Assembly: GCA_019058315.1 (NCBI GenBank)
Contig: JAHPZH010000004.1
Coordinates: 62,001 to 126,000 of the forward strand
Reading direction: 5' to 3'
From: Candidatus Helarchaeota archaeon
GTDB taxonomy: Archaea; Asgardarchaeota; Lokiarchaeia; Helarchaeales; RDOG01
DNA length: 64,000 nt
The position numbers and the translations under genes were made by a program. Positions 17,704 through 24,463 of this stretch are shown in pieces; position 1 is the stretch's first letter; the number at the start of each line of letters is the position of its first letter. The notes beneath the pieces were generated by a model. It made no database searches and was not told where the DNA came from. It saw only the letters and a program-made list of their open reading frames with translations.

Positions 17704-18915
17704 GTGTCAGACCAAAAATTCTCTGATTGGGATTTTAAAGGAGTAGATACTAAATATTCTACCCACGGAATTCATTATTACCCAGCCAGGATGATCCCAC
17801 AAATAGCTAACCGTCTGATATGTAATTATTCAAAACCTTATGATTTAATCCTTGATCCATTTTGTGGATCAGGGACTGTATTATTAGAATGTAAATTATT
17901 AAATCGAAATTCAATTGGATTTGATATCAATCCACTTGCTTATTTGTTGTCCAGTGTCAAAATAACTCCTCTGACCAATTTTGATTCAAAATTTCCAGAA
18001 TCTATTTTTAAGAAATTAAAAATTAGAATCCCAGAGAGAGAAATGAATAAATTTTTACCTAAATTTAAAAATTTAAAGTACTGGTTCACCGAAAAATCAA
18101 TAAAAGCTCTGTTAATTATTAAATATTTCTTATTTACTGAAAGTTTACCAAGAAAAATTTTAAATTTTCTCAAAATATGTTTTTCCAAGACTGTCCAAGA
18201 GGTTTCTAAAGGTGTATTCGATGGGAGCTCTACTCATTTAAAGAAAAATTTACAGAATTTTTCTCCAAATGTATTTGAAGTTTTTAAGAAAAATATGATT
18301 GAAACGCTAGAAAAGATGAAAGAATTAAAGGAATTAAATAATTCATTGGAAACTTTAGCACTATCTTGTGATTCAAGGAATATTCCTTTAAAAGAAGATT
18401 CAACGGATTGCATAATTACTTCACCTCCTTATGGAGAAGAACAAAATACAATTGGTTATATGAGATGGACGAAATTTTCGTTATATTGGTTAGACTATAC
18501 TCCAGATGAATTACAAAAATTGAAAAAAAAGACGTTAGGATCAAGGAGCAATAATGAGATTTTAGTTAGATCTAAATACCTGCTTGATTATATTAACACT
18601 CTTAAAATATCCGAAAAAAGAATGGAATATGTTAAATCTTTTTTCTTTGATTATTTATTATGTCTAACGGAAATGTTTCGTACATTAAAACCTAATAAAT
18701 TTTGTTGCATTGTTATCGGGAACAGAACAATTGCTAAAAAACCATTATTTTTAGATAGAATAACCCTTGACTTGACTGCTAGTATCGGGTTTGAACATGT
18801 GAATACATATTTCAGACAAATTCCTACAAAAGCAATTCCTTGGAAAGGAATTTCTGGCAAAACAATTAAAAAAGAAAACATAATAATTCTAAAAAAACCA
18901 AAGAGAATCGATTAA
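17704..18915 (+). CDS. DNA methyltransferase (N4-cytosine or N6-adenine type), orphan
   Basis: The 403-residue protein opens with the HGIHYYPARMIPQ segment typical of amino-DNA methylases, followed by motif I DPFCGSGT (51-58) and FDINPLA. The catalytic motif IV TSPPYGEEQ follows near 239, with a ~180-residue variable region between that could recognise the target. This order is that of the alpha group, although the SPPY form is more often seen in N4-cytosine enzymes. GGAG precedes the GTG start at 17704. No restriction endonuclease gene is adjacent, so it is probably an orphan modification enzyme. An RNA methyltransferase cannot be excluded. Confidence 0.7.
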   Translation: MSDQKFSDWDFKGVDTKYSTHGIHYYPARMIPQIANRLICNYSKPYDLILDPFCGSGTVLLECKLLNRNSIGFDINPLAYLLSSVKITPLTNFDSKFPESIFKKLKIRIPEREMNKFLPKFKNLKYWFTEKSIKALLIIKYFLFTESLPRKILNFLKICFSKTVQEVSKGVFDGSSTHLKKNLQNFSPNVFEVFKKNMIETLEKMKELKELNNSLETLALSCDSRNIPLKEDSTDCIITSPPYGEEQNTIGYMRWTKFSLYWLDYTPDELQKLKKKTLGSRSNNEILVRSKYLLDYINTLKISEKRMEYVKSFFFDYLLCLTEMFRTLKPNKFCCIVIGNRTIAKKPLFLDRITLDLTASIGFEHVNTYFRQIPTKAIPWKGISGKTIKKENIIILKKPKRID

Positions 18916-18927
18916 AATTATAAATTA

Positions 18928-19548
18928 TTAAAGAGCTTTTTTTAATTTAATATACCCTTGTTTTTGATATTGGCGAATAATTTGATTTACATACAATCGA
19001 GTCTTGTTACTCTCTTTCATTATATATTCAACATCATTTTCCCCATTACATAAATTCAAAACAGTGGCATGTTCAATTGGGATTTTTATTTCACCTAAAT
19101 CTTTTACTAATAAGGGCACAAATTTACTTTTTTTCTTTTTAACTTCCACTTGTTCTTTTACTGGAGCTTTTTCAATTTCCTCTTCAATAGGCTTTTTAAT
19201 ATCGCCAATACTTGAATCAATTTTGGGGATATACTTATGCATAATAGGTTTAAATGCTAGAAGTTGTCCTAATGCTCCTTTTTTGGTATGTAGAATAACC
19301 ATCGCCTTTTCACTGATTTTAAAAAAAATCATATTTATTCCACTTAGTGGGACTGAATGATCCCCTACTTTGAGCATTGGATAAGTCGTAGCCAAAAAAT
19401 CTTTAATTAAATCCGTATATTCCCCCAATTCAGAATCAATGTAACATATTTCTCCATTTGCATTCACGATAGCACAATATGGTCTTACAGTTAATAATGC
19501 ACCTAATTCTGAAGCAATTTCCCTTGAAATCTTGTAAAATTCTGACAT
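18928..19548 (-). CDS. Roadblock/LC7-like domain fused to C-terminal winged helix
   Basis: Residues ~1-115 of this 206-residue protein read like a Roadblock/LC7 fold: a helix, AIVNANGEICYIDSELGEYT, a helix ending in TYPMLKVGDHSV, MIFFKISEKAMVILHTKKG and a last helix GALGQLLAFKPI. A charged linker (120-150) joins it to a helix-turn-helix (VEYIMKESNKTRLYVNQI, YQKQGYIKLKK). Roadblock proteins are abundant in Asgard genomes and act with small GTPases. The fold assignment is from pattern only. It could be a GTPase-linked regulator. Confidence 0.5.
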   Translation of the reverse strand: MSEFYKISREIASELGALLTVRPYCAIVNANGEICYIDSELGEYTDLIKDFLATTYPMLKVGDHSVPLSGINMIFFKISEKAMVILHTKKGALGQLLAFKPIMHKYIPKIDSSIGDIKKPIEEEIEKAPVKEQVEVKKKKSKFVPLLVKDLGEIKIPIEHATVLNLCNGENDVEYIMKESNKTRLYVNQIIRQYQKQGYIKLKKAL

Positions 19549-19680
19549 TTACCAATCGTCAAATAAATGAGTTTAAATTTATTAAAATAATGAAAACTAA
19601 TTGATATATGAATTTTTATAATCTTAAATTAAAATTTCACTTTATTAATTTTGCAAGAATATTAGGTTTGGTTGGAAATA

Positions 19681-19776
19681 ATGAATGTAAAAATAATAAT
19701 GAAAGAAGAAATCCAGTTTAAAGATTGCATATTTATTACTGGTTTCTATGGCCTTGGCGCTACAGGATATAAATAG
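19681..19776 (+). pseudogene. 5' fragment of PAC2-family gene, out of frame with the rest
   Basis: ATG 19681 opens a 31-codon frame ending at TAG 19774-19776. It encodes the conserved N-terminal PAC2 strand, EIQFKDCIFITGFYGLGATG, which is missing from the downstream frame. The continuation (IAIRHMVE, expected right after GATGY) occurs from 19797 in another frame. Skipping 26 bases (19771-19796) joins the two parts seamlessly. Confidence 0.6.
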
Positions 19777-19811
19777 TTTTTCTGTTTACTTGAAATATCG
19801 CCATCCGTCAT

Positions 19812-20426
19812 ATGGTCGAAGCCTTAGATGTAAAAAGTATTGGGTATATGGAAACTGATCAGCTTCCAAGTTTCGTTAGCCTTGAAAATAATCGCCTCTC
19901 TTTGCCATTTGAATTTTTTAAATATGAAAATTTGGTGATTTTTCTTGCAAAGGTTCAACCTGCCCAATCGGAAATTAATGAAATAACCAAAACACTTGTC
20001 AATTGGGTTGTTACAAATAAATTTTCTGAAAGTATCTTAATTGGTGGTTTGGATTCTAAATTAAAAGAAGAGGATGATGAAACGCATAAAATTGTGCCTA
20101 CAAAAACATTCTCAAATCCCGAGAGGATAGGGTCTAACTTAGATAAAGGATTATTTGTAACTGGTCCACTAGCTCTTATGCTCATATATTTTGAAATGAT
20201 GAATTTTCCTGCATGTGCAATATTACCCTACTGTGAACGTGAACGGCCAGACCCTCGAGCAGCAGCAACCGCAATTCAAATATTAAACAAGCTATATCCA
20301 AAATTGAAAATCGATTTGGAAAAATTATATGGCGATGCTAAAAAGATTGAAGAAGAAATTGGATTAATACTTAAACAAGAGCGAGAAATGAGAGAACGTG
20401 AAGAACCTGGTGGGATGTACGTATAA
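19812..20426 (+). CDS. PAC2-family protein (proteasome assembly chaperone-like), body
   Basis: The 204-residue frame from ATG 19812 has the PAC2 pattern after its missing first strand: SIGYMETDQLPSFVSL, a ENLVIFLAKVQP segment, ILIGGLDSK, GLFVTGPLALML and FPACAILPYCERERPDPRAA. PAC2 proteins are related to eukaryotic proteasome assembly chaperones; archaeal members are less studied. The C-terminal 40 residues are a charged helix. The normal N-terminus is encoded at 19681-19776 in another frame, so either translation starts internally at 19812 without the glycine loop GFYGLGATG, or the gene is broken or recoded. Confidence 0.7.
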   Translation: MVEALDVKSIGYMETDQLPSFVSLENNRLSLPFEFFKYENLVIFLAKVQPAQSEINEITKTLVNWVVTNKFSESILIGGLDSKLKEEDDETHKIVPTKTFSNPERIGSNLDKGLFVTGPLALMLIYFEMMNFPACAILPYCERERPDPRAAATAIQILNKLYPKLKIDLEKLYGDAKKIEEEIGLILKQEREMREREEPGGMYV

Positions 20427-20492
20427 ACAAAAATTTTTTTAATTTGTAAATTATTAAGAAATAAGAAATGAAATTATTTAGGATATGATTTA

Positions 20493-21953
20493 ATGGAAGG
20501 AAAAAAAAAGCGGGTTACCAGATCTAAAATTGTGTGCACTATAGGACCCGCTAGTAATTCTGAACAGATGATTCGTGAATTAATTAACGCTGGCATGGAT
20601 GTAGCTAGATTAAATTTATCCCATGGAACACATGAAAGCCATACAGAAACTTTTAATAGAATTAGGAATGTATCAGAGAAAATTGCCATTTTATTTGATA
20701 TTCAAGGTCCTAAAATTCGTATTGGAGATATTAAGGACAAAAAAACCTACTTTTTAAAATTAGGTGACCAATTTACACTAACATCGAGAGATATTGAAGG
20801 GAATAACGAAATTGTTTCAGTAAGTTATAAGAAATTACCTGCAGAAGTTGACCCTGGAGATTTACTTTATATTAATGATGGGCTAGTTGGTCTTAAAGTT
20901 TTAGAAGTTACTAATGGAACTGATATTAAATGTGAAGTTATAACAGGTGGGGAGATATCAAGCCATAAAGGTATTAATGCTCCAAACGTTAAAATTACTG
21001 CAAAGGTTCCTACTGAAAAAGATATCGCAGATTTAAAATTAGCTGCTAGGTTAAAACCGGATTATATAGCTGCTTCCTTTGTTTCATCAGCAAATGATGT
21101 CGAAAATGTTAAAAAAGTGATACTTGAGGAAGGGATTAGTGTTCCTATAATAAGTAAAATTGAACGCCCTATTGCAGTAAAAGATTTTGATTCCATTTTA
21201 GAGGCTTCTGATGGAATTATGGTTGCTCGTGGCGATTTAGGAGTGGAGGTGCAAAGCGAAAATGTTCCTGGTCTCCAAAAAAATATGATAAGGAAATGTA
21301 ATCGAGTCGGAAAACCTGTAATATGCGCAACACAAATGTTGGACTCAATGCAATGGAACCCTATACCTACCCGGGCTGAAGCTAGTGATGTCTTCAACGC
21401 CATTTTCGATGGTGCAGACGCCGTTATGCTTTCTGGAGAAACAGCGGTCGGAGATTATCCTTTAGAATCAATTAAAATGATGGAAAAGATTATTATCAAT
21501 GCCGAAAATTCCATGCCTCCACTAGATTTATATCAATATGATTCTAAAAGCCCATCAAATTCTGAAATTCTTGCCCATGCAGGATTAGTAATATTAAGAC
21601 TAATTGAACATCATAGAAAATCAAAATTAGACGCCATAGTTGTCATAACTCGTTCGGGCCATACTGCAAAAATGATTTCGAAATTTAGACCTAATACTCC
21701 TATTTTCGCTGTAACATTTGATAAAGCAATTTACAGAAAATTATTTTTGCTGTGGGGTGTTGAGGCTTTCATTATCAAACAGTTATCGGATTTAGATTCC
21801 ATTAATAAATCTGCTGTCGAAACGGTATATAATCAAGGATATGTTTCAATGGACGATACTATATTAATTTCATCCGGATCAGACTTAGTTCCACATATGC
21901 AGACTACTTCTATTAGTCTATTTTCTGTAAAAGATATAATCTCTAAAGAATAA
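20493..21953 (+). CDS. pyk: Pyruvate kinase
   Basis: The 486-residue glycolytic enzyme makes pyruvate and ATP from phosphoenolpyruvate and ADP. Visible motifs are KIVCTIGPAS (near 10), MDVARLNLSHG, FDIQGPKIRIG, the active-site signature ISKIERP, ASDGIMVARGDLGVE, KPVICATQMLDSM and EASDVFNAIFDGADAVMLSGETAVG. The C-terminal allosteric domain follows (VVITRSGHTAKMISKFRP). Length is normal and no bacterial PEP-utiliser extension is present. Confidence 0.95.
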   Translation: MEGKKKRVTRSKIVCTIGPASNSEQMIRELINAGMDVARLNLSHGTHESHTETFNRIRNVSEKIAILFDIQGPKIRIGDIKDKKTYFLKLGDQFTLTSRDIEGNNEIVSVSYKKLPAEVDPGDLLYINDGLVGLKVLEVTNGTDIKCEVITGGEISSHKGINAPNVKITAKVPTEKDIADLKLAARLKPDYIAASFVSSANDVENVKKVILEEGISVPIISKIERPIAVKDFDSILEASDGIMVARGDLGVEVQSENVPGLQKNMIRKCNRVGKPVICATQMLDSMQWNPIPTRAEASDVFNAIFDGADAVMLSGETAVGDYPLESIKMMEKIIINAENSMPPLDLYQYDSKSPSNSEILAHAGLVILRLIEHHRKSKLDAIVVITRSGHTAKMISKFRPNTPIFAVTFDKAIYRKLFLLWGVEAFIIKQLSDLDSINKSAVETVYNQGYVSMDDTILISSGSDLVPHMQTTSISLFSVKDIISKE

Positions 21954-22001
21954 ATAGAATACAAAATTATTTTTTAAATCTTCAAATTTCGTAAATATAC
22001 A

Positions 22002-22619
22002 TTAGCCTGGTCCATAAATTCTTTCAGTTTCCTCTTTCAAATATCTTTTTATAATTTCATAAAATTTTATCGAAGCTTCTATTATATCTATTCTTATTAT
22101 CCCAGGAACAGCGACAATACCCCTATTTTCTCTAAGAAAATCACATATTTTATCGTATATTCCAATCTCCTTATTAGTGAGTTTTATTACCTCTTCTTTA
22201 GTTGGGATTCCTGATTTTAATATTTCGTCATAGGTCTCCCCTGTCCCCTGTAATACATGATAATCATTAAAGACTTTGTGTCTAAAAGTGTCTTTTAGTA
22301 ATTGTTTAGCCTCCTCAAATTTCCTGTGACGTTTTCGAAAATTTGTATAATTTCCATCACTTTTTAGATATGCTTTAAAGTTCTCCTCAATTAATGGGTC
22401 AAATGTCCCTTCGGAACCATCCCACTGGGAGGCAACATTAAGGATAAGTTCTTTTTGTTTCATGATTTTTGCCTCAGTATCTGGTCCTATTATTATTTTA
22501 AAGATTTGATCTAATGGCAATATATCGCTTTTTTTCCTAAAGAAATCTTCAAGTTCTTTCATAATTTTTTTTAATAAGTTCGCATAAAAATTTACGATTA
22601 TTCGGATTTTATCTTCCAT
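22002..22619 (-). CDS. Helical protein, unknown, paralog of 22813-23427
   Basis: The 205-residue all-helical soluble protein shares several blocks with its upstream neighbour: IFKIIIGPDTEAKIM against IFRLLIGPEQTRKTI, GTGETYDEIL against GTGTNWKEL, and VPGIIRIDIIEA against VPGLIRADIIDA. I recognise no family. The two genes are 193 bases apart, so this copy may have its own promoter. The conserved GP and VPG turns suggest a ligand site or an interface. Confidence 0.6.
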   Translation of the reverse strand: MEDKIRIIVNFYANLLKKIMKELEDFFRKKSDILPLDQIFKIIIGPDTEAKIMKQKELILNVASQWDGSEGTFDPLIEENFKAYLKSDGNYTNFRKRHRKFEEAKQLLKDTFRHKVFNDYHVLQGTGETYDEILKSGIPTKEEVIKLTNKEIGIYDKICDFLRENRGIVAVPGIIRIDIIEASIKFYEIIKRYLKEETERIYGPG

Positions 22620-22812
22620 TATATCTACTCCATTCTCAAGAGAAATTAGTATTTTTTGATTTGATGAATTATAGAATAAAAAATAGTAACAATCATATTT
22701 ATTTTATTTCATCAACTTTTCTAAAAAAAATTTAAGTAAAAAAGAACAGAGAAGACAAATAAAGGAGTAAAATTAGCTAAATCACAGTTTTTTCGTTCTA
22801 ATTCTCTATTTT

Positions 22813-23418
22813 TTAGAACACAATTTCAGGAATACTTAATAGGTTTTTTTTGGTGTAATCTTGAATAAAAACCATCGCATCAATAATATCTGCTCGAATA
22901 AGGCCGGGAACATTTATTAAACGTCTATTTTTTTTAATTAGTTCCTTTAAATTTTCTAAAGCCTCAATTTCGGGTTTTAAATTATCGATCAGATTTCCTT
23001 TATCGTTAAAAGCAGTCCTATATAATTCTTTCCAGTTGGTTCCAGTTCCATTCATTAATATATTATAAAATTTTATTCTATTCCTATAAGAATCCTTTAA
23101 GAAACTTATTGCTTCTTCATGAACTTTTGAGCTTTTTCTCAAAACTTGATATATCGGATCTAGACTTAAGACTTCATCAAGTCTATCTTCAATATTTTCA
23201 AAATTTCCTGTAAATTCTTTAGAGAAGCTTAATATTTTATCGAGCATTTCTATAGTCTTTCTGGTTTGTTCGGGACCAATTAAAAGTCTAAAAATAGGTT
23301 CAATCAACGCACCAATAAAGGTGCTTTTAAAATGATCAGATAATTCATTATTTGCGTTTGTTATGGTCTCATTTAGATAGTCTTTTACAATATTAACATT
23401 TTTATCAAGTTCGCTCAT
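22813..23418 (-). CDS. Helical protein, unknown, paralog, next to V4R regulator
   Basis: The frame extends to 23427, but ATG at 23418 (MSELDKNV) is a likely start; both overlap the end of the upstream V4R-type regulator gene, so the two are translationally coupled. The protein is ~201 residues, all helical, with no membrane segments. It shares the blocks LLIGPEQTRK, NGTGTNWKEL and VPGLIRADIIDA with the following gene. Coupling to a ligand-sensing regulator suggests it serves the same response. No family recognised. Confidence 0.6.
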   Translation of the reverse strand: MSELDKNVNIVKDYLNETITNANNELSDHFKSTFIGALIEPIFRLLIGPEQTRKTIEMLDKILSFSKEFTGNFENIEDRLDEVLSLDPIYQVLRKSSKVHEEAISFLKDSYRNRIKFYNILMNGTGTNWKELYRTAFNDKGNLIDNLKPEIEALENLKELIKKNRRLINVPGLIRADIIDAMVFIQDYTKKNLLSIPEIVF

Positions 23419-24100
23419 TTTCAACATCTATTTTAGTAATCAGATATTTACAAGAAGGATGATTATCGCATTTACATTCAACTTCTTTAACATCTACTTC
23501 TTCAGGTGCTATAAATTTATCTATAACTCCTTTGAGCAACCCAACTTGAATTTCACATATTGATCGATAGTCTTTATTACCATCACAAATGCAATTTTGA
23601 ATTTCTAAAAAGAAACTATTCTTGATTTCAGGATTTAAGGCAACCTTTGCTTCAACATTTGCAATTGGATACGTAATTTCCACTGCTAAGGCTGCAAGAT
23701 GAGTGATATTTTCAAAATTTAGTTCAACAGATTGAAACTGTTTGGCGTATAAGTCTGAAGCACCATTTTTAGCCATATCTAACCCAATTTCCCTTGCTAT
23801 TTTTTGATCTTTTAGATATTTTCTAAAAAAGGCAGAATGAAGTAATTGGTAGAATTGAACCATGTATAGATTACGTTCTTCAAAATTTTTTGATTTTCGT
23901 GCAGGATAAAACAATTTGGAAGTTGGTCCCTTCTCAATTTTATAAATCAAATCTTTTTCTGCCAGTTCTTCTAAATATCTCGCTGTTGAATTTCTATTAA
24001 GGTTGATTTTTTCAGCAATCTGTGAAATTGTCAACCCTAAGCTTTCTGTTTCTAGCAGATTAAGTATTTTAAATTTCTGTCTTGAAGATCTTACATTCAA
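23405..24100 (-). CDS. Winged-helix regulator with V4R-type ligand domain
   Basis: The 231-residue protein has an N-terminal winged helix (FKILNLLETESLGLTISQIA, EKINLNRNSTARYLEEL, EKDLIYKIEKG) and a C-terminal domain ending in IQVGLLKGVIDKFIAP, VEVKEVECKCDNHPSCKYLI in pattern, as in V4R domains that bind small hydrophobic ligands or metals. Cys residues occur at CICDG, ICEIQ, ECKCD and SCKY. It is first in a unit with two paralogous helical proteins. Symmetric and repeated sequences just upstream (24117-24185) look like operators, so self-regulation is likely. Confidence 0.65.
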   Translation of the reverse strand: MNVRSSRQKFKILNLLETESLGLTISQIAEKINLNRNSTARYLEELAEKDLIYKIEKGPTSKLFYPARKSKNFEERNLYMVQFYQLLHSAFFRKYLKDQKIAREIGLDMAKNGASDLYAKQFQSVELNFENITHLAALAVEITYPIANVEAKVALNPEIKNSFFLEIQNCICDGNKDYRSICEIQVGLLKGVIDKFIAPEEVDVKEVECKCDNHPSCKYLITKIDVENERT

Positions 24101-24116
24101 AAATATTCACCAAATA

Positions 24117-24136
24117 AGGGTCATTTTTTTGACCCT
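24117..24136. promoter_or_regulatory. Perfect inverted repeat, candidate operator
   Basis: AGGGTCA at 24117-24123 and TGACCCT at 24130-24136 are exact inverted copies around six T. The site lies 17 bases before the start codon of the V4R-type regulator, so a bound dimer could block its transcription or translation. A weak hairpin in the mRNA leader is the other reading. Confidence 0.45.
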
Positions 24137-24150
24137 CTAAGTGTTTTTTT

Positions 24151-24185
24151 TTGTTTATCACGTTTTTTCTTGTTTATCACGTTTT
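24151..24185. repeat. Two direct repeats of 16 bp, candidate regulator sites
   Basis: TTGTTTATCACGTTTT occurs exactly at 24151-24166 and again at 24170-24185, 19 bases apart. On the minus strand these lie about 50-85 bases before the start of the V4R-type regulator gene, where promoter elements would be. A 19-base period is close to two helix turns, which suits side-by-side binding of a regulator. Confidence 0.5.
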
Positions 24186-24463
24186 ACTTTAAGATTTTAA
24201 AAATATAATTTAATAACTTAAAAGTATTTTAAAATCATAAAATATTTCTTAAATAATTAATAGCAAATTTGGAGGGTAGTTTTGCTAGTAAGTAAGATTT
24301 TTAAGGCTATAGTTGTCTTTTTTTAACTAATTTGAAAAAATCATTTGATATTTATAATTATAAAATATTAATTTTTATAAATTCAATCCAAAGAGGAAAA
24401 ATATTAATAATTTTGGCAAATATGCAATAATTCGATTAATAGAAAATTTGCTATAATTCTAAA

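Larger units (their letters stand above)
24101..24463. other. Divergent intergenic region, 363 bp
   Basis: This gap lies between the minus-strand regulator and the plus-strand acyltransferase operon and must hold both promoters. It contains the inverted repeat and the direct repeats listed separately, GGAGGG at 24271 followed by a 14-codon TTG frame (24282-24326, MLVSKIFKAIVVFF), and a TTTTATAAAT-type TATA sequence near 24373-24382. No larger gene is visible. Confidence 0.5.

Noticed and set aside
19760..19806. Bulge-helix-bulge intron in the PAC2 gene
   Set aside because: I tried to pair the junctions as outer helix, 3-base bulge and 4-base central helix; GGAT/ATCC pairs but no central helix forms. 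A splicing intron is therefore not supported by structure.
19760..19806. Ribosome bypass in the PAC2 gene with matching take-off and landing codons
   Set aside because: TAT to TAT or AAA to AAA landings give the wrong frame, so the simple T4 gene 60 type mechanism does not fit.
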